In this document: piece by piece, positions 50,832 through 62,318 of the stretch
How the letters are laid out: each line of letters begins with the position of its first letter
How positions within the stretch are numbered: position 1 is the stretch's first letter
Assembly (NCBI RefSeq): GCF_000344685.1
Contig: NW_006920412.1
Coordinates: 1,033,705 to 1,097,704 of the forward strand
Direction: 5' to 3'
Length of the DNA stretch: 64,000 bases
Source: Gloeophyllum trabeum ATCC 11539
Taxonomy: Eukaryota; Basidiomycota; Agaricomycetes; Gloeophyllales; Gloeophyllaceae
Position numbers and translations under genes: made by a program
The notes under the pieces: generated by a model
Database searches by the model: none
What the model was told of the DNA's origin: nothing
What the model saw: the letters and a program-made list of their open reading frames with translations, nothing else

Positions 50832-50926
50832 AGCCCGCATCATCCATCCTTGAGGTGCATGGATGAGTGTTCCGTATATCCAGCCAACATGCCCCACTGC
50901 ATTAGTGTCATAAAAGCCATATTATA

Positions 50927-51521
50927 TCAAGATGATTCCTGATGACCACGTCTGGCAACTGTCAAACACTCGTTTTCCAATCCTTTCAACCATATAACCT
51001 CAATGCCCCCTTTCCTGAGTTTGTCAGCTCCTTCACACTTCACAAAGTCATCCGGCTCGCCAACGCCAATGAAGCACCGTCGAACCCCAACTGCGATAAG
51101 CGCGTCCGCGCAGGGAGCCAGACCCGAGGTCCTAATCGAGCAGGGTTCCATCGTCGTATACACGTCAGTATGCTTGAGAAGTTCGTGTATGTCCACCGCG
51201 CCAGGAGTGGAAGAGGTAAACACTTCGGAGAGTTCTTCGCAACTCGACACTGCTTTGGCTAGTGCATTAGCTTCCGCATGGGTATTCCCAGGAAGCTCGC
51301 GCGAATAACCCCGCGCAAGTATAATAGGTTTATCATGGACAGTTGGCCAGCGAGTTACTAAAACGCAGCCGACACAGAAAGCAGTAGGTGTTGGTTGACA
51401 TTTCTCAGCCTCCTCAAGGGCTAGCCTCAGGAATCCTAGGTGCTCGTCGTTTTCTGTTGCGGAAACTCAGCTCTCCGGGCCAGACAGAACAACAGCGACA
51501 TAAGTACGGACCAGATGACAT
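50927..51521 (-). CDS. Cytidine/deoxycytidylate-type deaminase domain protein
   Basis: Zinc-dependent deaminase of the CMP/dCMP family, resembling the pyrimidine deaminase used in riboflavin synthesis (Rib2 type). Exons 51521-51512 (10 nt) and 51453-50927 give 178 aa beginning MSSENDEHLGFLRLALEEA. Zinc and catalytic residues are visible: NTHAEANAL (His and catalytic Glu) and TMEPCSIRTSGLAPC (two cysteines), followed by ALIAVGVRRCFIGVGEPDD. The single domain and EPCSxRxSGxxPC pattern favour the riboflavin branch, but dCMP or tRNA-type substrates cannot be excluded. The tiny first exon is inferred from an ATG followed by a GT donor that restores frame. It is head to head with SPT6. Confidence 0.8.
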
Positions 51522-51727
51522 AATGGAACAAAGAGCTCGCGAAAAGCACTAGTAGAATTTCTGTCCTAGTGCAAGCCCGACCGCAATATAGATTCAGAAA
51601 TACCTCAAATGGTCGCTTACTCAGCAGGAACCAAGCAGGTACAAACTAGCCACTGAGTTTGGCACGCAGTGTACAACATACTTAACGGCCACAGCGCCAT
51701 CAGACTGCTTGTACCACGTTTTTTACT

Positions 51728-54700
51728 ATGGCCTCGCCAGTACAAGATCCAGTCCCGACGACTGCCCCCGATGACGGGGATGACCCGATGCAAGGTTCCG
51801 GACAGGAAGAAGAAGGCGAAGGCGACGACATTCGCCCTGCAGGTGGATCGGAAGACGATAGTTCCGAGGAGGAGGAGGAAGATGAGGAGGAGGCCAGACG
51901 TATACGCGAGGGCTTCATAGTGGATGAGGACGAAGATGAAGGGGAAGAGGAAGAAGAAGAACGGCGGCGGAGGAGGAAGCGGCGAAAGCGGCGCCATCGC
52001 AGAGGTACCGTGCTTTGCCTCGAGGACGTTCGCATCTAATATTCCGTTATACGGCTAGAACGTGAAGAAGAGGAGGCTCTGGAGGATGAGGACCTCGAAC
52101 TGCTAGAAGAAAATACGGGTGCTTCATTCAAGAACCGTCTGACGCGCTTGCGACGCGGTCGGGACGACGAGTCTCCGCCCACTGCTTCGTCCTCGAAACG
52201 AAGAGTAGTCGAGGAATCTTCGGAAGATGACATCGAGAATGACGACCTTGAACTTCCTGCAATTCAAGACATTCATCGCATCTGGGATGAAGGAGCTAGA
52301 GAGGATGAAGACGAGGATATGGACGACATGGACAACTTCATCGAGTATGAGGATGATGAAGAGGGTGTGGAAATGATGGACGAGCGTGAAAGAGAAGAGA
52401 AGAGACGAGAGAGGAGGCGACTGGAGAAGCAACGACGAAAAGCTCTCGGCCGGCCTGAGCTCGCTGGGATTGATGCGAAGTGAGTTTTCATATCCATAGT
52501 ACGCGTCTCAAATGCCACCCGAGACTGATAATGGTTCCAGCGCGTGGGACGAGATCCACGAGGTATTCGGGGATGGTCATGACTATGACTGGGCTCTGGT
52601 TGATGAGGATGACGCTGAATACGATGAGGAGAAACTAAAACCTGAGATGAAGTACCAGGATGTGAGTCAACTGAAGACATTGCGCTTATTTGTCCTGACA
52701 ATACCAGGTCTTTGAACCGTCCGAAATACGTGCTCGTATGTTAACCGAGGACGACGACTTGATTCGGGCGCAAGATGTCCCGGAAAGAATGCAGCTGGCC
52801 ACATCGTCTCTTTCGCCGTCTTCCACTCTTTCATTACACAAGCCGTTGACTGATAATGATATCGACGACGCAGCTCAGTGGGTCTTGACTCGGCTGTCAA
52901 CTCGCAAAGAGCGGGACTTCTTCCGCCGAGACGGCCAATACAACCACTTGCTCGCGGATTTGGTTCAAGCGGCTTCATACGCCTTGCGATATCTGTTTGT
53001 CCATGAATTCGAGGTCCCTTACATCTGGACGCACAAGCGAGACTATATCTCATATTTCAATCCCGCCGACATGCGGACAAGGGTGGAGCTGCTCAGTCTG
53101 GATGAGCTTTGGCGGTTGTACAGTCTTGGTCAGAAATATCGATCGCTCATGGAGCGCCGGCATCATCTCGATGCTTTGTATGCCCGACTGGGTGTCTCGG
53201 ACGAGTATTTCGAAAATGAAATCCGACGGAGGCTGGAGAGTGTCGAAGTTGTCGCGGACGCCACCGAGTGGTTGGGAATGAAGTACAAGGACAAGAAAAA
53301 GGACCAGTTCGAGCTCCATTTCCATGATGATGAGGAACCGGAGGCCCCTAAGCGGAAGAATCCTAGTCGGACGTCCGCGTACCAAGTCGCGAAGAACAGT
53401 GTCGTTGCCCGACTAGCGCAGGTATGTGTCAGGCTTCGATCCCATGTACACGTGTATACTGGACTGACATGGCCGCTCGTTCAGGGCTTTGGTATCACGC
53501 CCCACGAAATAGTTCTGAATTTCCTTGCTTCGAACAATTCACATTTCGTGGAAGACCAAGAGGTTAATCCCACTGCATATGCCGAGCAGTTTGCAGACCC
53601 GAATTCTTCGAAAATCGAGTCTCCTGAGGAGCTCCTCCGTCGTGCTCGACTCATTATCTCGACTGAGCTAGGGAAAGATCCTCTGCTCCGGCAGGAGATT
53701 CGGAATGTTTTCAAAAGCGAAGCTCGTATCTCGGTATCGCCCACGGAACGCGGGATCACGAAGATTGATGAGCACCACCCGTATTATGTGAGTCTAATGT
53801 CCGCTTCGCACATGGTCCCATATTGATATTCCATACTCGTGCAGAACTTCAAATACCTGCATTGGAAGAGAGTCACTGACATGCTCCAGACACCTCAGTT
53901 CCTTCATATCCTCGCTGCTGAGTCAGAGCATCTCGTGACTGTTTCGATTTTCCTACCACCTGAGGCGAAGTCATCATTTGAACGCCGATTGAATGAAGCG
54001 TTCGCGTCAGACAGCTTCAGCGATACTGCAAAGGCGTGGAACGAGGAACGATCGAAGGTAGTTCAGGAAACAATTGAGCAACACTTACTTCCCCTGGGTA
54101 TGAAGTGGACACGCGAATGGGTGAGGGAGGAAGTGGAGGATTTCCTCGCGAACCGTTGCGGAGATGTTCTGCGTGAGGTGAGTGCACCAAGGTCTGGAAG
54201 CTTGCCTTCTAGTGCTTACCAGATGCCAGCGGATCGACGTGGCGCCCTTCAACACGGCCGACATGCAGCTCGGCGACACACCCTCGGTCCTTGCGATGTC
54301 TTGGGGCAAAGGTGACCCGCAGAAGGACGACATCGCCCTGGTCTTCTTGGATGAGGCTGGCAGACTACGCGAGCATACAAGGCTGGATAACCTCGTTGAT
54401 GCAGATAACCGTCACGACTTCCGCGACTTGTTGAAGCGTCGCAAACCAGACGTCATTGCCATTGGTGGTTTCAGTATAACTACCACCAAACTGGCACACA
54501 CCGTCAAAGATTTGCTTAAGGGAGGTCCAATGGATGCATACGGCAATTGGCCCGAGGAAAAGTTCGATATTCCCGTCATTTATATGTTCGATGAAGTTGC
54601 TCGCCTCTATCAGCACAGCAACAGGGCTTCTGAAGAATTCGGATCATTGTCTGAAATCGCCAAGTACTGTGTGGGGTTAGCACGTTACGCGCAAAACCCT

Positions 54701-57012
54701 CTAAATGAATATGCTGCGCTGGGTGGCGACGTGACCGCCATAACATTCGAAGAAGACTTCCAGCAATTAGTGGGTTGTTACTTATGTATGCGCTCGGTTG
54801 ACCCTGACTTTGCATTCCCAGATCCCCAGAGAGAAGCTTCTGACTGCCCTCGAACGTGTCCTTGTAGACATAGTCAACAAAGTCGGCGTGGACATCAACA
54901 GAGCTGTTACGGACTCGTATTACCAGCATCTCCTGCCATACATCTGCGGTCTGGGACCACGGAAGGCACAGCTTGTTGTTAAGAAGATTGCAAGTATGGT
55001 GAGCACCGCGTTACATCTCGTGGATCATGATAAGAATCTGATCCTGTTTGGTAGGGTGGCAATCTTGTGAACCGTGAACAATTTGTCAAGAATGGACTGC
55101 TCACTACCAAGATCTTCCTCAACGCTGCTGGATTTCTGCGTATCACACATGACATCGAAACAACTAAGTCGTCTAAGAATCGTCATAACGACGACGTTGA
55201 CACGCCGGACCCTCTGGATAACACTCGAATCCATCCCGAGGATTATGAGTTGGCCAGGAAGATGGCCACGGACGCTCTCGAGCTGGACGAGGAGGACATC
55301 CAGGAAGAGTCGCCATCGCATGTAGTGTCTCTGATCATGCAGGACGACGACAGCGAACGAAAGCTGGACGAACTCAACCTCGACGATTTCGCTGTTAATA
55401 TGTACGAAAACAGCAAGGACCGCAAGCGACATACCCTGAACGTCATACGACGGGAACTTATACACCCATTCGCGGAACAGAGGTCTAAATTCCCCTTACC
55501 GAGCGCTTGGGAGGTTCTGACAATGCTCACGGGCGAAACACCGAGGACCTTACGCATCGGGTTGATCGTCTCCGTACTCGTGGTTAGACCTAAGAAACAC
55601 TTCGTTGCTGTTCGTCTCGATTCCGGCATTGAAGGCATGATCAATGCACAGTATCTCGCTGATCAATCCGTCGACTCGGAGACCTACGTGAAGAAGGGGC
55701 AAACCATCCCCGGGGTCATCATCGACGTCAAGCTGAACCTCCAGGAAGATCAATTCTCGGTCGAATTATCTTCGCGTCCTGCTGATGTCCAGGCGGGAGA
55801 CAGCCAATTCCGTAGGGTCAAGCATGACGAAGATTGGAACCTGCATCAAGAGGAACGGGATAAAGAGATGCAGGCTCGGAAGAAGAGGGCAGAAGTCGAC
55901 CGGACAAGACGCGTCATCAAGCACCCAAACTTCCACAACTTCAATGCTAGTCAAGCTGAAGCCTATCTGGACAAGCAGCAGCGAGGCGATGTGGTGATCA
56001 GACCATCATCCAAAGGTTTTAATCATCTGGCTGTGACTTGGAAAGTCGACGATAAGCTTTTTCAGCATTTAGGTGAAGCACACATATTTTAGTCCTCAGT
56101 CTGTTTGCCTTACTGTATTACTTGTAGATGTTGTGGAGCCAAATGCCGATCCCACCGGGCAGGCAGTCGGCACTCGTTTCATTGTGGACGGCAAATACGA
56201 GTTCGCCGATTTGGATGAGCTGATCGTGAACCATGTTCAGGCCATGGCTCGGAGGGTCGAAGAGTTAATGGCCCACGAAAAATTCAAGCACGGGTCTGAG
56301 GAAGAGTTGCGTAAGTATCAGTTTCTCTGACCATCAGTCCATGTGTGACCAACATCTCCGTAGACTTGTTCCTCAAGAATTTCGTGGCTGCCAACCCGTC
56401 GAAGAGTGCATATGGCTTCACTCTGAATCGGAAACGACCTGGCCACTTCAACCTATGCTTCCTTGCGAATAAGAATTCAACTGTTCAGAGCTGGCCAGTC
56501 CGGGTTGCCCCCGAAGCCTACTATCTCTTCGATACTGCCGCTCCCGGTGTTCAAGAATTGTGTGATGCTTTTAAAATTCGGCATGTCTTTCTCCTTGTCA
56601 TTAAGAGGTTACGACTTACCCGTCTTGTAGACATTTGCATGAGTCCCAGAATCTGGCTGCCGGCGGCGCTGGCGGAAAAACACCATACGGCGCTGGGCGG
56701 ACGCCTGCCCGGACGCCAGGACACATGACACCTGGGCATATGTCTGTCAGGCAATCGGCTCGGACGCCCAATCCTTACGGTGGTACGCCATCTCAGCCCG
56801 GACCTCCAGCAGGGTTTGGCTCCACTACCCCCTCTACTTACGGAATGCCACCCCCACAAACAACCTACGGGTATCAAACCCCGTCTTCCTATCCACCTCG
56901 CACGCCCGCGTTTCCTCAGCAGCCTGCGCCGCCCTCTGGAATGAATCCTGCTCGCGCAGCTATGATTCAGCAGTCAGGTGGATGGGGAACCGGGTCGGGT
57001 GGTACCTGGTGA
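51728..57012 (+). CDS. SPT6: Transcription elongation factor / histone chaperone Spt6
   Basis: Nuclear factor that travels with RNA polymerase II and reassembles nucleosomes. Twelve exons (51728-52004, 52059-52479, 52541-52661, 52708-53421, 53485-53787, 53845-54177, 54230-54769, 54822-54998, 55055-56072, 56128-56310, 56364-56580, 56631-57012) give 1561 aa. Domains in order: acidic N-terminus; Spn1-binding stretch ([19 protein letters not shown]); helix-turn-helix core (RPxx-like [13 protein letters not shown]); YqgF-like ([15 protein letters not shown]); HhH ([16 protein letters not shown]); DLD; S1 ([20 protein letters not shown]); tandem SH2 ([20 protein letters not shown]) for phosphorylated Pol II; and a Gly/Pro/Thr-rich tail. 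Intron 11 (56581-56630) needs a GC donor to give [11 protein letters not shown]. Confidence 0.95.
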
Positions 57013-57291
57013 TTTCGATTTTTGCGCTTTGTAGCCCTTCACGAAGAGCGTGTCTAACTGCTGTAGAAGTGTCATTTTTGTTTGTCCGATCGCATTGTAT
57101 GTAGCATAACATTTAATCCGACCATGCACCCGCACATCTCCATCATGCATAACTCAGTTTGCGGTTGGGTTTGGCAATAATGATGCCAGACCATGTCAAA
57201 TCCGATTTTCGCTGGCTGTATTGGAGAACTGTGTTGGCACCCATACTTCAATACTCGACGTAAGCGACATGCATTGTTCGTGTAATCCCTG

Positions 57292-58742
57292 TCAGTCCTC
57301 CGGGGGCGTGAAGGGCAATGTGTCGCCGTTTACGTCGTTCCACATCCTGACAAATTTCGCCAGTCTCTCTGGATCGGGTTTCTTGTTGGATGGCGGTGGC
57401 CGTCGGGAGGAAGCGTCGTCTAGCAGAAGTCAGCTGGGTCAGTAACGCCTTCGCTTCGATTGCAGGCAAGCAAACATACCCCAAATGACCTTCGTCTCCT
57501 TCGCTAGCTCTGATAGCCGTGACTTAAACGAGTCTTCGTACCGCTCGCGATCCTCCGGGTCCCCGAGGTCCATCTCAATGGTGACAAGGAAGGATACCTC
57601 TCGCAAAGCCGGGAACGCCCTATTTATATGTCCCTTCACAAGCTCCTCCCAATCGACGTCCTCGAAAAGAGCATCGACCGAGTAACCGTTGCCCCCCATG
57701 TAGAAACCGACTTTGAAAGCCCCAACGGTAGGGGTTACTGGCATGTGAGCAACGAACTTGCGCACGAATTCGAGCGATGGCCAAGTCCCATCTCCATCAA
57801 GTGTCTCGCTGATCGTTACGAAGCCAATGTGCCGGAGATGCGGTAAGGGTTTCGCAACGAATGGCTGGTCCAGTTCGACTATTTTCAAGCGTATACTGTG
57901 TTATGAATGTAAATATGAATAAACAGATAACTCACCCTCGTCCCAAGCGGGGTCAATTGTCAGAGATTAAAGAGTGGGCAGATGACTCTATGAGCCATGC
58001 GGTCCACTCGGTCGAGAGAGCTTCCGTGCGAACAGAGAGCGTACGTAAATTGCGGGACAGAGGTCGCGGGAATAGCCATTCGATGAGGTCGTCGTAGTCG
58101 TGAAACCTCGACCATCCGATATGCAGTGTCTCCAGTCCCGAGGCATCGTAGGTAAGGTCATCAGGGATGGCCCAGTCCCTATACTGGCACTCCTCGATAC
58201 GCAGACTCTTTAATCCCTTGAAGAACGAGATGAATTTGGTGAGTTCCCTCCGTGAAGCAACGCACGCCGTGAGCGTCAAGTCCTTTACCTCCAATATCGA
58301 AGTTAAGAATGAAGATCGTGCGAGTTGCTGATTGACGCGTATCCGGTGACCTAGATTGCCCATCCATTTCAGAACCTCCACCTTGGGCAGTGGCCCGAGA
58401 CCGGGAAAAGAGAGGGTAATCTCCGGGCATCCAAGGGTAAAAATCTATTACCCGAAGGTATTCGGTGCCGATCGCTGGACAAGACTTTATGAGCTTTTGC
58501 CAGCGCAATGGATGCTTTTCCGTTGACACATCCGCGGAATGGTGCAGCTTAGGTTGGGCGCATTCCCGCCACTTGTGCGACAGTAAGCAGCAGCTTTTGA
58601 GGTCATCTGAATCTTTCGGGTTCTCTACTATCTTGTGAATCAGCTCCAGAGGTAGGCAGTCAACACCTAATCGATGGAAATGTGTCAGTCAGTCTCCTCA
58701 CTTTAAAATATGGTTATACGTACTTGCGGTCGAAATGTACAT
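57292..58742 (-). pseudogene. F-box-like protein, copy 3, with two frameshifts
   Basis: Inverted, diverged paralog of the genes at 3465 and 5283. Exons by comparison: 58742-58724, 58666-57936, 57878-57480 and 57419-57292. Intron 1 lies at the same place and phase as in the other copies (MYISTA then VDCLPLELIHKIVE). F-box-like LKSCCLLSHKW and the leucine-rich region (RNLRTLSVRTEALSTEW) follow. Within exon 2 the frame changes twice: near the CTCTCTTTTCCC run (about 58405-58415) and near 57955-57975 before LTIDPAWDE. Both shifts fit one extra base, and removing both would restore the exon phase. This suggests a recently inactivated gene, unless these are sequence errors. Remaining exons are open. 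Confidence 0.62.
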
Positions 58743-58883
58743 CTTCTAACGCTTATTAGCAACCCCCTCTATATCAGTGGGATGTGACCCACTCGACGTT
58801 CCGGCTTGCATCGCAGCCAGGACGTTCGCTGAAGGAACAAAGAGCATGGGCCGGGACAGCACACCTTCTGCGGTTGTCACGCA

Positions 58884-58901
58884 ACGCGTTATGTAACGCG
58901 T
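58884..58901. promoter_or_regulatory. Paired AACGCGTT (MCB) boxes upstream of RFA2
   Basis: Two copies of AACGCGTT (58883-58890 and 58895-58902), 12 bp centre to centre and about 100 bp before the RFA2 start. ACGCGT is the MluI cell-cycle box bound by MBF. In yeasts, replication genes including RPA subunits carry such boxes. Conservation of the MBF system in this fungus is assumed. Confidence 0.55.
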
Positions 58902-58997
58902 TTATAGTCACGGTATGTAGTCACGGCGCAAGCGCGTCTTGATCGTGATTCACCTTCCTGTCCTCAACCGTCTACATCCAGTATCCTTGTTCCTCCG

Positions 58998-60143
58998 ATG
59001 AGTCAACCTTGTGAGTCGTCGAAGTGCTCTGCATGGCCGAGCGGGTATAGATGAGACTTCAGTCGGCAGCAACCCGTACTATCAGAACAACACTGGGGGT
59101 GGATATCTAGCTGGAGGTTCACCATTCGGAGGCAGCCCCAACAGCCCTGGTCAAAGAACGGTCCGTACCACACTTACTGTAAGATGATTCTCTATCTGAT
59201 TCCCGTCCATCAGCGAAGCGCCGCAGCGCAGTCGTTGCGGCCTGTTAAAGTAAAACAACTATACTCAGCGACACAGGCTCATACAGATGCAGAGTGGAAG
59301 ATCGAAGACATAGAAGTTGGGCAGGTGAACCCGCCCGGCCCTCGAGGTTTGGAATGTCTGCTCACACCTGTTTCTAGGTTTCTGTTGTCGGCACCGTAGT
59401 CTCGATACAACCCGGCACCACGAACAGCGTGTATTGGATCGACGATGGAACTGGCCGTATCGAGGCGCGCCATTGGAATGGTACTGAGGAGGATAATGCG
59501 AAATGGGCAGATGTTGTGTACGTTGGCTGGTTAGTCCTGTTCTGGCATGTTGTTCAACGCTTCGTGGCATTCAGAGAAAATATCTACGTGCGGGTGACAG
59601 GCACGCCGAAGATGTTTGGCAACAAGCGATACATTAATGCGACAAATATCCGGCCGACAAAAGATCTCTATGAACCATTTTTCCATGAGCTGGAATCCAT
59701 TTACGTTACCCGCTTCTACAGAGAAGGCCCTGTAAGCCTCGCTCTTCACCTCACTTCCTAGTTGCTGACATGCGCGTCAAAAGCCGGGCGGGAGTGGAAA
59801 CGCAGATCATAATATGTCACCGAACGGTCAAGGCAGTCATGCGTCGAACTACACCGCCCAAGCATCTGCAGGGCAGAGCGACCAATGGGCATCGCTTCCT
59901 CCCATGCAGCGTGCGATCATGAACTTTATGGCGAGCCAGCCGGATGACAGTGACGAAGGCATCCACGTTGGTGCTATCGCACGAGCTGTCCGAGGGGAAC
60001 CAGATGCTATCAGGTACGTGCAGCGTCTAAGATCCTTCCGTTATTTACTAACGTTGACCCAACGTAGTGCCGCACTTGACGCGCTCATGGACGACGGTCG
60101 AATCTACAGTACCTCGGATGAGTCGCACTTCAAAATGTCATGA
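58998..60143 (+). CDS. RFA2: Replication protein A 32-kDa subunit
   Basis: Middle subunit of the RPA single-stranded DNA-binding trimer, needed for replication, repair and checkpoint signalling. Exons 58998-59010, 59051-59160, 59214-59324, 59378-59517, 59575-59731, 59784-60013 and 60068-60143 give 278 aa. The start MSQPYETSVGSNPYYQNN opens a Gly/Ser-rich N-terminus (GGYLAGGSPFGGS), the usual phosphorylation region. SLRPVKVKQLYSATQAH leads the OB fold: VSVVGTVVSIQPG, YWIDDGTGRIEARHW, VRVTGTPKMFGNKRYINA, IRPTKDLYEPFFHELE. A linker precedes the winged helix (MQRAIMNFMASQPDDSDEGI; LDALMDDGRIYSTSDESHFK). The first intron is only 40 nt. A diverged paralog follows directly. Confidence 0.93.
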
Positions 60144-60529
60144 TCATCGGGTATATTGGTCTGGAGTTCCGGGGTGTATCGCGAATTGCTGTGAGTTTGT
60201 CATGCCTATATTGTAGCTTAACCTATTTCTGCATGTTCCTGTCCCATGTCGTAGTCACATTATCTTGCATTGTCCAAATGTTGCATCTCAGCATAAGTAT
60301 AGCGCTGTGAGTCTGTGGCACAAAATTCGAGCTGTATCGGTCACACGGCCAAGGTGCGATTGCCACCGATCGCGTCGCGTCCTTCGCCTTAGCCGTCGAC
60401 CAGGGCATCTACCGGACTATACTCGAGCTCGCTCTACAAACTACCACCGCTAGATGCAGTTTGTTTCTATGTCAGCGGAGCACACCTTTATTGAGGAAGG
60501 CATCAGTGCCTTCAGTGTATCAGTGAGCA
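60144..60529. other. Intergenic between RFA2 and RFA2-like
   Basis: About 385 bases. RFA2 3' end plus promoter and possibly a first exon of the RFA2-like gene (an ATG at 60454 opens a frame of interest but no clean splice joins it). Confidence 0.4.
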
Positions 60530-62042
60530 ATGACACATGCCACAGAAGGCTCCTCACTTCACTCGGCTCGTACCACACAGAACGAAGAAGCAATCCAAGG
60601 CAGGCTGCGCCCAGTAACTGTGCGCCAGATATTATCCGCGATGCAAGCACATTCGAGGGCCAAATTCAGGATCGATAATTCCGAAGTAGTGAACGTAAGC
60701 GTCATGCCCACGGATCGCAACATCTCCAACTTCGATACGAAGTTCCTACCCAGGTATCACTTGTGGCTCATGTCGTCTTCATCGATACGAGTCAGGACAA
60801 GTGGAATGTGTTTCACTTGGAGGACTCAGGTCCGGGTCGGCTCGTTGCGCAACAGTGGGATGCCGATATTCCAGGGACCGAAGAGGACGAGTCTGGCGTG
60901 AGTGATATCAAGTAGGTATCCTGGCCACCTCTTGTCAAGAGAGGCATTCAGGTGTCATGAGTAGACCCGGTTCATACGCAAGAATTATTGGCCTTATCAC
61001 ACAATATGGGGGCAAGAACAGGCTCAGAGTGAGGTTCATCCGACCAGTCGCGGATCCTCATGAAGTCTGGTGCCACATCCTGGACTCGATGCTCGTCACT
61101 CTGCAAGTTCGGCAGGCTTCTTCGGTAAGCAGGCGCTTCTCGCATCCTGTGATTGACAGGTCCGGTGAGGGACGTCCCATAGCAGGGCAATTTCGGTCGC
61201 TTTTACACTTCTCAGAGTTCTGAGCAGAGTGGCCGCTCGGAGGAGTTAGAGCAAACCGCAGAAGAGACGGGAAGCGTCGGGACTCCATGTCCCTCCACTG
61301 CTGAAGTCCACCTTTCACCTTTCGATGGCCAGAGAACACCGACCTCTCCCAGACCGTCAAGCCCTCGGGCTGAAGCCCCCCTTCCCGAGGAACCACCTTC
61401 TCACTCGCACGGCGACGTAAGTGACAGCATTGACATGGCCGACGACCCCGACACGTCCGCGCCCCCGATGGACGACAGCGTGCCTGTGAGTGATTGGGAT
61501 CCTACTGTGTCCACCGGCTCGACGTCTACCATGGTGTCTCGCGACGGAGGCGGAGAAATGATCTCTTCGGATGCTCGTGTCGATGAGACAATTTCTCGAG
61601 TGGAGAGTCTCTCCCTTTGGGATGATGCTGAGCCCTTTACTTCCACTCCCGCGCCACACCAGGCGGGGGCCCCTAGTCATGGCCAAGCGAATGTTTTAAA
61701 AGAGGAATCGTCTAGGACCGCACTTGCTCGAAGAGCTCCAGCATTAACGCCGGACCCGTACCAGCACCTGCCAAATTTACATAGGGCTATCATGGTACTG
61801 ATGCACGAAGCCGAGAGCCAGACGCACCAGGGCACTGATGGAGTGAAGCGCGAGAGGATAATTCGGGGCATGAAGTTCAAGGACCCGAGCGTAACTACTG
61901 AGCAAGTAGAGTGCGTAATCCCGTCTCTTTATTTAGTGTGCGGTGCTGATGTGAATGGTCTAGGGACGCTTTGGAACTCTTGCTTGACGACGCCCGCCTT
62001 TATACCACGATCAACGATCGTCATTACAAGGTGGCGTACTAA
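60530..62042 (+). CDS. Divergent RPA32 (Rfa2)-like paralog
   Basis: Exons 60530-60694, 60754-60911, 60962-61124, 61216-61910 and 61964-62042 give about 419 aa; a further 5' exon is possible. Alignment by eye to RFA2: RLRPVTVRQILSAMQAH (RFA2 SLRPVKVKQLYSATQAH); VSLVAHVVFIDTSQDKW; GRLVAQQWDAD (RFA2 GRIEARHWNGT); SYARIIGLITQYGGKNRLRV, then FIRPVADPHEVWCHILDSM; C-terminal winged helix LPNLHRAIMVLMHEAE and LLLDDARLYTTINDRHYKV. All four introns fall at the RFA2 positions with the same phases (0, 2, 0, 2). A Ser/Thr/Asp/Pro-rich insert of about 190 residues separates the OB-like fold and winged helix. Some OB residues differ, so DNA binding is uncertain. It may be an alternative RPA subunit or a relic under relaxed selection. 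Confidence 0.72.
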
Positions 62043-62318
62043 ATACGGATAGACATGGGTTGATTGCTGCTGCCTGACAATATTCAGTTGATGATGCGGA
62101 GCTCTAGGTAACCTTGTGTATTTTTTGGAAGCAGGTCAGAAGAAAACATGGGATTCAATAATATTACCACTAGTGCAGTGTAGCTACAATATGTACCAAT
62201 AGCCCTAGCAAAACAAAGCTAGAATACATCCAACCGGCGGAATCCTACATGACCATGATCTGGCCGTATACCTCGGAATAAAGATCATAGAAGGGTCATC
62301 AGCGATACAAAGAGGACA

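Noticed and set aside
59011..59050. A stretch resembling a tRNA D-arm (GGCCGAGCGGGTATA)
   Set aside because: It lies in a short intron of RFA2, and no acceptor, anticodon or T-arm pairing is found around it.
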